This document shows, piece after piece, positions 8,719-16,729 of a stretch of 64,000 nucleotides of DNA. The notes beneath the pieces were generated by a model. The model had not been told where the DNA came from and searched no databases. It saw only the letters and a program-made list of their open reading frames with translations. The number at the start of each line of letters is the position of its first letter. Position 1 is the stretch's first letter. Origin of the DNA: Candidatus Poribacteria bacterium (GTDB lineage Bacteria > Poribacteria > WGA-4E > WGA-3G); contig JAJDUH010000045.1 in NCBI GenBank assembly GCA_022826805.1, forward strand, positions 62,001 to 126,000, read 5' to 3'. The position numbers were made by a program, and so were the translations under genes.

Positions 8719-9483
8719 ATGGCAAACCGACTGAAAAATAAAATCGCCGTTATCACAGGGGCAGCGCGAGGTATCGGGGCAAAAAGCGCAGAACTTTTTG
8801 CAGGTGAAGGCGCGGCTGTAGCTATCTGGGATGTCAACGCCGAGCGTGGGGAAGATACCACACGCCAAATTCAAGACAGCGGTGGAACAGCGATCTTCTG
8901 CGAGTGCGATGTAACCAATGCAGCACAGATCGAGAATGCCGTCGTACAGGTCACGTCCGAACTTGGCACACCAAACGTGTTGTTTAACAACGCCGGTATT
9001 GCTGTTGTAGGCGAGTTAGAAGAGATCTCCGAGGCAGACTGGGACCGTCAATACGCCGTCAATGTAAAGAGTATCTATCTCGTTTCCCGTGCAGTCATTC
9101 CGTTGATGCGCGAAGCCGGTGGCGGTTCGATCATTAACATGGCGAGTGAATCGGCGTATGTTGGGTTTCCGATGCACCCCGCCTATACCTCCTCCAAAGC
9201 CGCTGTGGTACATCTCACACGAAGCATGGCGGTTCGATACGCCGAAGATAATATTCGTGTCAACAGCCTATGTCCCGGCACGATTAACACCGAACTCTAT
9301 CAAGAATTCCTATCAAAGCAACCCGATCCAGAAGCAATCAACAGAGAAATTAAAGAGATGCATCCTTTGGGTATCGGTGAACCTGAAGACATCGCTTGGG
9401 CAGCGGTTTATTTAGCCTCCGACGAATCCAGATATATGACCGGTGCCCCGATGTTGGTTGAAGGTGGAATTTTGTCCCTCTAA
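8719..9483 (+). CDS. Short-chain dehydrogenase/reductase (SDR)
   Basis: 254 residues, classical SDR length. Seen: the nucleotide-binding TGAARGIG near residue 13, the acidic DVNAERG after strand 2, NNAG, the catalytic Ser in NMASES, and the YTSSK (YxxxK) motif. The end is MTGAPMLVEGGILSL, typical of FabG-like enzymes. It is an NAD(P)-dependent oxidoreductase; the substrate cannot be told. It is transcribed alone, between the toxin-antitoxin pair and a gene on the opposite strand. Confidence 0.92.
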   Translation: MANRLKNKIAVITGAARGIGAKSAELFAGEGAAVAIWDVNAERGEDTTRQIQDSGGTAIFCECDVTNAAQIENAVVQVTSELGTPNVLFNNAGIAVVGELEEISEADWDRQYAVNVKSIYLVSRAVIPLMREAGGGSIINMASESAYVGFPMHPAYTSSKAAVVHLTRSMAVRYAEDNIRVNSLCPGTINTELYQEFLSKQPDPEAINREIKEMHPLGIGEPEDIAWAAVYLASDESRYMTGAPMLVEGGILSL

Positions 9484-9645
9484 ACAATATCCAACAATCA
9501 TTTCGCCTATCAAGAACAAGACTTCCTATACTTTCCTTTCCCTTTGATATAGGAATAATTTGGTACTACGCTCTCTTCGAAACTAATTTTGAACAGTTCT
9601 TAAATCCAAAACTACTTATCGAGAATAAATATAACTTGAGTTCTA

Positions 9646-10659
9646 TCAACCTTTAGGAACTAATTCTACTTCTAATTGTCTTCCAAGTTTCCTAGCGATT
9701 TGCTTCAGAAGTTTCTTTTTTCCTGGTGTATCAGCAACCACGTGGACACTATAATGACCAGATGGATTTGCCTTGCGGTCTTTTCCAGCAGGATCATCTG
9801 GATTTTTACGTTTAATGAGCGGCCATTTATCACTTCCGAGGCCAAGTTTGATTACATCCTCTATTCCTAATCTTTCAATAGTTTCAATAAACGTGTCTGC
9901 TACGACTTTAGAATTAATTATTGTTCCATCGTCCATAATAACGCGCATAGAATGCCCCTTTGCCCGACCCGATGACTCAACGGGCAGCTCTGTTTTTTGT
10001 AAGGCTTTGAGAAAATCATACACTTGTTCGTTAGTGGGACGATGTCCACATAGCTCTATAATCTCCTTTGCTATAAGTTCGATCAACAACTCATTTTCTT
10101 TCTCTGCCACATTTTCCCATGCATTTGGGAAATGACTCTCAATTTCTTTCTCTATAACAAGGTCATCATAGTCTTGTTTAATCATTTTATCAGCTTCTCC
10201 TGTACAGATTGCTTTGTAACTTAGGTATCTCTCCAGACACTCAGCACTTTCCTCACTGTCCCCTATGCTTAAATCCAAGTGTATCTTGTGTTCTTGCCAT
10301 TTCCCTTTTCCCGTTGGATGGAAAAAATTCCATTGTCGACCATCGGTGAGGATAGCGATCGAAACTCTTATGTGAGAAACATATTCAAACAATTGTTGCT
10401 CTGCGCCTGCAATATTATCAACTTGCTTTGCTTCAATCAAAACGCGGGGATTCCCTGATTTGGGGTCGTATAGGACATAATCTACTGTACCTGTTCCTAC
10501 AATAGGATATTCAGGATAAACAATCCGAGGGGCATATGTTGGCCAACTTAATTTCCAAAGCAGCCTATCTATAATACACTGACGAACTGCTCGCTCATTT
10601 GGATATTCTTCATTTTTCAACCTGTTGCGTATGTCGTCAATATGTTCCTTTAGTTTCAT
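9646..10659 (-). CDS. Type I restriction HsdR N-terminal-like nuclease, stand-alone
   Basis: 337 residues. The N-terminal half matches the HSDR_N type: a PD-(D/E)xK core with Asp60 in GTVDYVLYD and Glu76-x-Lys78 in LIEAKQV, then SIAILTDGRQWNFF. No helicase motor, methylase or specificity subunit is attached or adjacent. The last 100 residues form a separate domain beginning MRVIMDDGTIINSKVVADTF and ending KLGRQLEVELVP; I have an impression of it as a recurring uncharacterised domain, but cannot name it. It could be a solitary defence nuclease or a regulator that uses the fold. The gap to the SDR gene (9484-9645) shows nothing else. Confidence 0.8.
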   Translation of the reverse strand: MKLKEHIDDIRNRLKNEEYPNERAVRQCIIDRLLWKLSWPTYAPRIVYPEYPIVGTGTVDYVLYDPKSGNPRVLIEAKQVDNIAGAEQQLFEYVSHIRVSIAILTDGRQWNFFHPTGKGKWQEHKIHLDLSIGDSEESAECLERYLSYKAICTGEADKMIKQDYDDLVIEKEIESHFPNAWENVAEKENELLIELIAKEIIELCGHRPTNEQVYDFLKALQKTELPVESSGRAKGHSMRVIMDDGTIINSKVVADTFIETIERLGIEDVIKLGLGSDKWPLIKRKNPDDPAGKDRKANPSGHYSVHVVADTPGKKKLLKQIARKLGRQLEVELVPKG

Positions 10660-10672
10660 TGCTAATTCCTAT

Positions 10673-10764
10673 AGGACTTATGGAAACCCCTTGCAGACGA
10701 GATTTGAACCCTGCCTGCGGCATTATAATTACGTAGGGTCTCCTTGGAAAATTGTGTAAGCCCT
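10673..10764. repeat. Decayed copy of the AGGACTTACGCA MITE
   Basis: The ends AGGACTTATGGA and TGTGTAAGCCCT are diverged forms of the terminal inverted repeat AGGACTTACGCA / TGCGTAAGTCCT seen in four better copies. The interior is unlike the others. It starts 13 bases upstream of the start codon of the nuclease gene on the minus strand. Confidence 0.45.
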
Positions 10765-10882
10765 GATATTAAACCTCACCAAATTTTCGATGCATTTTTA
10801 ACAGAGCGTCGACGGAGCAAGATCCTGTGCCTTACCCTATCTGGAAATAATAACAGGCAAGGCACAAGAAACCAGTCAATTC

Positions 10883-11821
10883 TTATAGCGTATGGTCTTC
10901 GGGTCGGACACCCTTTGTAAATGTGCCGAAGCCGAAGAAAGTCGGAGCATAATCACCGACATAATCGACAACACTTTTATCAGGAATTACGTCCTCCATC
11001 CCCATACACCAATAACAACCGTTGACCAGAAGACGGCGGAGTCCTTCGCTCTCCAAATCGACCGAGGCACCCATTGTTGTATTCAAAACACGTGAGGTGT
11101 TGCCTTCGTCGCCCGTATAGGTTTTTATCCATACCATCGGCATTGTAACGGTATCTGGTTTCGGGGCATCTGCTGGATCCATACCGACCAATACTTGTCC
11201 GTGAATAAGAACCTGGGAATCACCCGTTAATTCCGTAACGCCATAGACATCGGATGGACCCCAGACATCGTCAACACCTTTAAGAATCGGATGACCTGCC
11301 ATCGCTTCGTCAATGACGCCGCGAGCACTCTCTTTACCGTGATGTCCATGATGGTTAACCCACGTCTCACCGAGCACCTGTCTGCCATATCCACCCTCAA
11401 AATCTTCACTGTCAAAACTATATTTTGCGTATGGGCTATCAAGGTCTCGGCTATAACTGAAGGCATGTGTTGCTGTGCGGAGTCCTATCACAGGCTTCCC
11501 GGCGTTCGTATAGTCAACGATGTACTTCATCTGTTCATCGGGCAGTTCTCGGAAACGAGTGAACAGCACCATCATATCCGCCGATTCTAAATGGTGGAGC
11601 CCTGGAATGTTAGTTTGCACCTCTGGATCAATCTCGCCTGTTCCTGGATCAATGGCAAATAGCACCGTACACTTAAACCCGTGGTGCGTAGCCAACACCT
11701 TCCCCAACATCGGCAACGCTTCTTCAGAACGATACTCTTCGTCACCACCAACCAGAACAATATGTTTGCCCTTTCCAGGACCTTCGTTTCCTTCGTAAAC
11801 AACCCATTCGTTTTTCATCAA
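10883..11821 (-). CDS. ThuA-like domain protein
   Basis: 312 residues, no signal peptide. The sequence begins with a glutamine-amidotransferase-like Rossmann strand (KHIVLVGGDEEYRSEEALPML) and contains the ThuA features YTNAGKPVIGLRTATHAF, GETWVNHHGHHG and PMVWIKTYTGDEGNTSRVLNTTMG, plus LRRLLVNGCYWCMGME near the end. ThuA proteins belong to a trehalose-utilisation family with unknown catalysis. It is transcribed alone. The 320-base gap downstream on the map (11822-12141) holds only the inverted-repeat element described separately. Confidence 0.85.
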   Translation of the reverse strand: MMKNEWVVYEGNEGPGKGKHIVLVGGDEEYRSEEALPMLGKVLATHHGFKCTVLFAIDPGTGEIDPEVQTNIPGLHHLESADMMVLFTRFRELPDEQMKYIVDYTNAGKPVIGLRTATHAFSYSRDLDSPYAKYSFDSEDFEGGYGRQVLGETWVNHHGHHGKESARGVIDEAMAGHPILKGVDDVWGPSDVYGVTELTGDSQVLIHGQVLVGMDPADAPKPDTVTMPMVWIKTYTGDEGNTSRVLNTTMGASVDLESEGLRRLLVNGCYWCMGMEDVIPDKSVVDYVGDYAPTFFGFGTFTKGVRPEDHTL

Positions 11822-11990
11822 AAGTTAAACTCCAGTATACATAAGATTTTCCACAAGTATAGCACATTTCTCTGAGAAAGTCACGCCGAATATTTACAGA
11901 GAATCGGACGATCAACACATATACAGAAAAAACTTTGACAAATACGCGAAATTGTCATAAAATTAGTTAAGAGATAGACTCGAACCAACC

Positions 11991-12112
11991 ATTTATAGTA
12001 AAGCCTACAATTAAATGGACACTCAGAAATTGGCGAGGTTAGGAAACCTCGCCAGCGGCAGCGAAGTATTAGATCCTATTATGTCCACATATTTTTGGGC
12101 TTTACTATAAAT
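11991..12112. mobile_element. MITE-like element with ATTTATAGTAAAGCC termini
   Basis: A 122-bp element has perfect 15-bp terminal inverted repeats (ATTTATAGTAAAGCC at the left, its complement at the right) and a second inner match (ATGGACA / TGTCCA). At its centre is the palindrome GGCGAGGTT-AGGA-AACCTCGCC, which also occurs alone at 15359. It has no coding capacity. It ends 30 bases upstream of the PhyH start and may influence that gene. Confidence 0.75.
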
Positions 12113-12141
12113 CGGACTGGCAACCTGCAGGAGACGTGTCC

Positions 12142-12879
12142 ATGCACTTAACGCCTCAACAACGAGAGCACTACAAAGAACAGGGATTCGTGGTAATTCC
12201 GCATCTCTTTGATACAGCCACAACAACGTTGATGCTCGAGCATTATATGAAACGCCGTGCAGAAGGTCCGAAACCTGGAGATACCGGCGGCACAACCGAC
12301 CACGCTGATGATCCCAACCACCAATTCCCGCGTATGATTAACATGCACAACTGGGATGAGCTAACCCAAGAGTGGGCATTGGATACCAACCTACTTGCCG
12401 TTACTGAACAGTTAATTGATGACTCACCCGTGTTGTTACAAACAATGCTCTATTTCAAACCACCCGGGGCACGTGGTCAGGCTCTACACCAAGATGAACA
12501 ATATATCACCATAGATCCAATCATCGGTGTTTGGGTAGCATTAGATAGATCGGATGAAGCCGTTGGTCGGATGGTACTGATTCCACGTTCTCATCAACAT
12601 GGACTGTTATCTGTTGAAACAGCAGATACCGCTATTTCGTTTACAGATGTACAAGCCGTCAAACCGGAAAACGCTGAAGAATTGGGAATTGACATGTCAC
12701 CTGGTGATACACTTTTCTTTGATGGCAAGGTTATTCACGGTTCCTACATGAATAAGACAAGCAACCGGTGGAGACGGAGTTTTATATGTCACTATAAGGG
12801 CGAGAAGTCACAACGGTTTGAGCCAACTGAAGGAACACACGTTTCACATCTAAAAAAACATAGGACTTACGCAAATTGA
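12142..12879 (+). CDS. Phytanoyl-CoA dioxygenase (PhyH) family protein
   Basis: 245 residues. The ATG at 12142 is preferred to a GTG at 12136 because GCAGGAG ends 8 bases before it. It is an Fe(II)/2-oxoglutarate oxygenase: the iron facial triad is His116-x-Asp118 (LHQDEQY) and His199 (VIHGSY), with an Arg-rich strand (RWRRSF) downstream for 2-oxoglutarate. The LIPRSHQHG motif is typical. The substrate is unknown. The final residues RTYAN and the stop codon are read from the terminus of the inserted MITE that begins at 12862, so the original C-terminus has been replaced. Confidence 0.9.
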   Translation: MHLTPQQREHYKEQGFVVIPHLFDTATTTLMLEHYMKRRAEGPKPGDTGGTTDHADDPNHQFPRMINMHNWDELTQEWALDTNLLAVTEQLIDDSPVLLQTMLYFKPPGARGQALHQDEQYITIDPIIGVWVALDRSDEAVGRMVLIPRSHQHGLLSVETADTAISFTDVQAVKPENAEELGIDMSPGDTLFFDGKVIHGSYMNKTSNRWRRSFICHYKGEKSQRFEPTEGTHVSHLKKHRTYAN

Positions 12880-12982
12880 AGAAACAGGATATATTTTTTC
12901 CTAAAAAAGTCGTTACTTCAGTGTTTTTAACCCCCTAAATCCCCCTTATCAGGGGGACTTTAAGAGGAAGTGCGTAAGTCCT
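12862..12982. mobile_element. MITE copy A (AGGACTTACGCA termini)
   Basis: A 121-bp element with perfect 12-bp inverted ends AGGACTTACGCA / TGCGTAAGTCCT, extended to 13 by flanking T and A. The interior carries CCCCCTAAATCCCCCTTATC, in the reverse orientation to copies C and D. The left end overlaps the 3' end of the oxygenase gene; the right end lies 31 bases before the aspartate kinase start. Confidence 0.85.
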
Positions 12983-13013
12983 AAAAAAACAGAAAAAAAA
13001 TGGAGGATCTGGA

Positions 13014-14366
13014 TTGTTAAAAATATCAAAGTTTGGTGGGAGTTCTCTCGCAACGGCGGAACAAGTGCGTCGAGTTTGTGACATTATCACCGCCGATCCG
13101 AAACGCCGCCTCATCGTTGTCTCTGCCCCTGGAAAACGTCACAGTGAAGACATAAAAGTAACAGACCTGCTTATCGCTGCTGCATCGCAACGGCTCACTG
13201 GAAAAATCGGTGCTTCGGAATGTGCAGAAACGATTGAACGCTATCGCAGTATCGCTGCAGGATTAGAACTTCCCGCCGAAGTTGTTGAACCTATTGCCCG
13301 TGACTTAACAGAACGTCTGGAAAAAAGTACAACTGATGCAAATCTCTATATGGATACCATGAAGGCAGGGGGCGAAGATAACTGTGCCAGGCTTATTGCG
13401 CAAGCGTTACAAGCACGCGGGGTCGAGGCACATTACGTAAGTCCTAAAGATGCCGGTTTAATTTTATCCGACGAACCCGGCAACGCCCAAGTTTTACCCG
13501 AAGCCTACAATCGTCTACGAGATTTGCGAGAACGCCCCGGTATCACTATTTTTCCGGGTTTCTTCGGCTACTCGAAACAGGGGAACATTGTTACTTTCTC
13601 GCGCGGCGGTTCGGACATCACAGGGGCTATTCTCGCCAGTGCCGTTCGGGCAGAAGTTTACGAAAACTTTACTGATGTTGATTCCGTGTTCGCAGCGAAC
13701 CCATCTATTGTTAAAGATCCGGCACCGATCTCCGAGCTGACCTATCGTGAGATGCGTGAACTCTCTTACGCGGGATTCTCTGTCTTTCACGATGAAGCAC
13801 TTGAACCGGTTTATCGCGCCCAGGTCCCTGTTCACATCCGAAACACGAATAACCCAAAATCAGACGGCACGCTGATTGTTCCGAGTCGTAAGTCCACGGA
13901 TATTCCGGTTGTCGGTATTGCCGCAATAGACAGTGTCTGCTGTATCTACCTCAGCAAGTATCTGATGAATCGGGAAATCGGTTTTGGACGACGGCTGTTG
14001 CAGATATTGGAATCCGAGGGTGTCTCTTTTGAACATGTTCCGTCTGGTATAGATAACATGTCAGTTATCATTCGCGAAGAAAATCTTCCCGTGAAAAAAG
14101 AAAAAAGGATTGTCGAACAAATCCGACAGACCCTTGGACCCGAAGACATTTCCGTAGAACGCGGGCTATCCCTTATCATGGTTGTCGGGGAAGGCATGCG
14201 ACACACCATTGGTATTGCTTCGCGTGCTACACACGCCTTAGCCAGTGCACAGGTCAATATCGAAATGATTAACCAAGGCTCCAACGAAGTTAGTATGATG
14301 TTCGGCATAAAATCTGACGATATGGAAACTGCCGTCCAAACACTCTATGCTGAATATTTTGCCTGA
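13014..14366 (+). CDS. lysC: Aspartate kinase, monofunctional
   Basis: 450 residues, starting at TTG with GGAGG 7 bases upstream. It catalyses ATP-dependent phosphorylation of aspartate, the first step towards lysine, threonine and methionine. Seen: the N-terminal KFGGSSLA, RGGSDITGA in the kinase domain, YENFTDVDSVF, and two C-terminal ACT domains (around VVGIAAIDSVCC and IMVVGEGMRHTIGIASRA) that usually sense lysine or threonine. Its length matches E. coli LysC (about 449). It lies next to a PhyH gene, not to other amino-acid genes; threonine synthase is found separately at 34.5 kb. Confidence 0.93.
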   Translation: MLKISKFGGSSLATAEQVRRVCDIITADPKRRLIVVSAPGKRHSEDIKVTDLLIAAASQRLTGKIGASECAETIERYRSIAAGLELPAEVVEPIARDLTERLEKSTTDANLYMDTMKAGGEDNCARLIAQALQARGVEAHYVSPKDAGLILSDEPGNAQVLPEAYNRLRDLRERPGITIFPGFFGYSKQGNIVTFSRGGSDITGAILASAVRAEVYENFTDVDSVFAANPSIVKDPAPISELTYREMRELSYAGFSVFHDEALEPVYRAQVPVHIRNTNNPKSDGTLIVPSRKSTDIPVVGIAAIDSVCCIYLSKYLMNREIGFGRRLLQILESEGVSFEHVPSGIDNMSVIIREENLPVKKEKRIVEQIRQTLGPEDISVERGLSLIMVVGEGMRHTIGIASRATHALASAQVNIEMINQGSNEVSMMFGIKSDDMETAVQTLYAEYFA

Positions 14367-14378
14367 AGGAAAAACATT

Positions 14379-15218
14379 ATGCAAATAACCGTGCAACCTG
14401 AAGAATTAGCATCAGAAAAACTAACAGACGCTCACGTTGAACAAGCCGTTAAGGCAATCCGCGTTGATGGTTACGTCATCTTGGAAAATGTCATCAATCA
14501 TGAACATTTGGACATTCTGCGCGAACGGATGGACGCGGATTCGCAGATTTTAATTAATGCGGAGAAATGGGGTGGCGCAGGTAGACTCATAGGGCATCTC
14601 CAACAAGGACCCCCACCCTATGCCCCCTATATCTTCAGAGACATCGTTGCGAATCCTTACGTTGTTCAGGTAACGCAGGAACTGCTTGGTTCCGGTGTTT
14701 ATAACAACTTTTACAATGGGAATACAAACTCCCCCGGTAGCACAACCCAACCGCTTCACAGAGACGGTGCGCACCTGTGGCCAGATCAAGAGGTTGCACA
14801 CCCAACAGCAGAGGTTGTCGTTAATATCTCACCTCAGGATACAACAGAGGAGAACGGCAGTGTTGAACTCTGGCCAGGCTCACATCTGGAGGTTAGTGGT
14901 AAACGGATAGATGAAGACGAGGAAGAAGCACGCCGCGAAATTTGTCCCCCTATCCGTGGCAGCGCGAAGAAAGGGAGTGCCCTCATTCGAGACATGCGGT
15001 TGTGGCATCGTGGTGTCCCTAACCCGTCTGACAGACCTCGCCACATGATAGCGATGATTCACCGCGTCTCTTGGCTCAAATCCGACCGTAGACTGAAGTA
15101 TAAAACTGGCTGCGAAGCCGCCTTTGAAAATAGCGATCTTGACCATAATGCTGAGTTCCTTGACTTCGTTAAGCCAAAAGTAGATGAATACGATTACCTC
15201 TTCAATCCGCGCTTTTGA
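14379..15218 (+). CDS. Phytanoyl-CoA dioxygenase (PhyH) family protein
   Basis: 279 residues, AAGGAA before the ATG, only 12 bases after aspartate kinase and so probably in the same transcript. Iron ligands: His127-x-Asp129 in PLHRDGAHLWPD and a distal His in LWHRGVPNPSD. Arg-rich RPRHMIAMIHR follows as the 2-oxoglutarate site. The N-terminal VDGYVILENVI strand is typical of the family. It is only distantly similar to the oxygenases at 12142 and 49091. The substrate is unknown; linkage to aspartate kinase hints at an amino-acid-derived substrate, but this is speculative. Confidence 0.9.
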   Translation: MQITVQPEELASEKLTDAHVEQAVKAIRVDGYVILENVINHEHLDILRERMDADSQILINAEKWGGAGRLIGHLQQGPPPYAPYIFRDIVANPYVVQVTQELLGSGVYNNFYNGNTNSPGSTTQPLHRDGAHLWPDQEVAHPTAEVVVNISPQDTTEENGSVELWPGSHLEVSGKRIDEDEEEARREICPPIRGSAKKGSALIRDMRLWHRGVPNPSDRPRHMIAMIHRVSWLKSDRRLKYKTGCEAAFENSDLDHNAEFLDFVKPKVDEYDYLFNPRF

Positions 15219-15357
15219 CACACGCCCCAACCTAAAGCACACAGGTTTGGCGTGAAGAGTGCTAAATGTGTACGGACGATGTGATAGGACAACTCTAAGT
15301 TCATATTGATTATTATGGTGAATTGAAAAAATAAATACACACCTTCACGCCTCTGGT

Positions 15358-15381
15358 AGGCGAGGTTTCCTAACCTCGCCG
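15358..15381. repeat. GGCGAGGTT palindrome
   Basis: GGCGAGGTT-TCCT-AACCTCGCC, a 9-bp stem with a 4-base loop. It is the same palindrome, in opposite orientation, as that in the centre of the element at 11991-12112. It could act as a terminator-like stem after the oxygenase gene, but there is no T-run. Confidence 0.6.
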
Positions 15382-15394
15382 ATTTCCCAGTTCC

Positions 15395-15450
15395 TGACAA
15401 CTGACCACTAATAACTGATAACTGATAACTGACAACTGATAACTGACAAC
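15395..15450. repeat. Short tandem repeat of ACTGATA/ACTGACA units
   Basis: Seven-base units alternate as ACTGATA and ACTGACA directly before the ribosome binding site of the next gene. Similar runs occur at about 46.89 kb and 47.97 kb and as a diverged complement at 19.22 kb. No function is seen. Confidence 0.7.
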
Positions 15451-15468
15451 CCTTCTATGGAGGTTCCC

Positions 15469-16305
15469 ATGAGCACCCAAAACAATTGGCTCCCGGCGGA
15501 GCCTAACCTTGAAACAGTTTGCAAAACCTATAGCAACCCGATTTATTCACTCTCTCAAGCGGAAATACCAGCGATCATTCTCAGGAACGCCTATTCACCC
15601 GAACAATGCACCGGACTCATCAACAGATTCACAAATATGGGCTTGATGCGCGACGAAGCCGACATCAATTCTCCTGATAAACGCACCCGTATTGACATCG
15701 GCACCAGTCTCGGTAATCGTGGTGCAGACAAAGCAAAATTTCTGGCACACGCCCAAGCGACGGAACACCTCTTTAAATTTTTATTTGATGGATTCGATAA
15801 TCCTGTCGATCTGATTTATGAATCCCTCAATGTGCTTTCACCGGGTAAAGAGGTAAAAGTGGCTCGTGAATTAGATGGCTCCCGTTATGGTCCGGCGATC
15901 TTTCGCGTCCATTACGAAACACATAGTTACAAGCCACACATCGATCACGTCAAATACCGAGAGAAGCGCACCGACTATCAAGTCTATCGCTTCGAGCACC
16001 AGTTCGCAGGCGTATTATGTGTACAAAACGCCGACGAAAATGGCAAAGGCACACAAGCCCTCCTGCATCGCTGCCTCTGGTCTGATGAGATTCAACCCTA
16101 TATCGTCAAGGAAACATTTGATCAATACGCTGCCGATAACGGGATAGAGAACTATCAGGTCGATTTGCAACAGGGCGATCTCTACTTTTTCAACACGCGC
16201 TGTATCCATGAAGTGCCACCCGTCCAAGGCAATCGCGCCCGTATTGTCTTGGCAGTGTTTATTGGATACTCCCCTGAAGCAGACGAAATATTCGTCTGGT
16301 CATAG
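15469..16305 (+). CDS. Fe(II)/2-oxoglutarate oxygenase-like protein
   Basis: 278 residues. The ATG at 15469 is chosen because GGAGG sits 5 bases before it; the in-frame ATG at 15457 lies upstream of that site. Seen: a His-x-Asp pair in YKPHIDHVKYR, a distal His in RCIHEVPPVQGNRARIVLAV, and an Arg that would bind 2-oxoglutarate. The end (VLAVFIGYSPEADEI) is the last strand of a double-stranded beta-helix. It resembles the 2OG-Fe(II) oxygenase superfamily more than canonical PhyH. The substrate is unknown. Confidence 0.75.
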   Translation: MSTQNNWLPAEPNLETVCKTYSNPIYSLSQAEIPAIILRNAYSPEQCTGLINRFTNMGLMRDEADINSPDKRTRIDIGTSLGNRGADKAKFLAHAQATEHLFKFLFDGFDNPVDLIYESLNVLSPGKEVKVARELDGSRYGPAIFRVHYETHSYKPHIDHVKYREKRTDYQVYRFEHQFAGVLCVQNADENGKGTQALLHRCLWSDEIQPYIVKETFDQYAADNGIENYQVDLQQGDLYFFNTRCIHEVPPVQGNRARIVLAVFIGYSPEADEIFVWS

Positions 16306-16336
16306 TCCTTTTTTCCTAATTAAAATTAAATTCTTA

Positions 16337-16361
16337 TAGGCGCACTGGACAAGTGCGCCTA
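16337..16361. terminator. Strong hairpin after the oxygenase gene
   Basis: A perfect 10-bp stem TAGGCGCACT / AGTGCGCCTA with a 5-base loop, 31 bases after the oxygenase stop. It is not followed by a T-run, so it is either a non-canonical terminator or another palindromic repeat. Confidence 0.45.
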
Positions 16362-16407
16362 CACCACACATCCCCGTTTTCATTTCCATTTATTTATTAC
16401 CCTCATC

Positions 16408-16512
16408 CATGGGAAGAACGAGAGTGGTGAACCCGTCGCAAGTGGTGTCTACTTCTATACTCTATCTGCCGGAAATTATATAGCAACCCGAAAGATGCTG
16501 GTTCAGAAGTAG
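16408..16512 (+). pseudogene. Remnant of a FlgD-like/T9SS-type C-terminal tail
   Basis: An open frame ending in TAG encodes GKNESGEPVASGVYFYTL followed by a short strand and a final KMLVQK. This is the last 34 residues of the FlgD-Ig/Por-secretion-like tail, equivalent to GERVASGIYFYQL...LVILK in the HAF proteins at 25-34 kb. No start codon or upstream coding region remains. It marks a deleted exported-protein gene. The rest of the 424-base gap holds a hairpin and a promoter-like site. Confidence 0.65.
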
Positions 16513-16594
16513 GCTAATCCGAGATAGGAACCACAAAACTGAAAACACTCTTTTCAACAAAATTCATCAAGAAAAAGAATTATTTGACTTTTTC

Positions 16595-16624
16595 TTGACA
16601 TTTTTTTGACAAATATGTTATGTT
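16595..16624 (+). promoter_or_regulatory. Candidate sigma-70 promoter
   Basis: TTGACA at 16595 with TATGTT 18 bases later. A second TTGACA at 16606 overlaps the spacer. It precedes the secreted protein gene starting at 16730. Confidence 0.4.
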
Positions 16625-16729
16625 TTCCCAAACGAGGACAGATACGTCTATCAGAACAAAAGGTAAGTGAATCCTTATGTTCTGGAACGTGCACAATTTT
16701 CTATTGCATCAAAAGGAGCTATTCAAGAA

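Noticed and set aside
10690..10770. Possible tRNA-like sequence (TTTGAACCCTGCC...)
   Set aside because: No cloverleaf arms or T-loop could be built; the stretch is better explained as a decayed MITE.
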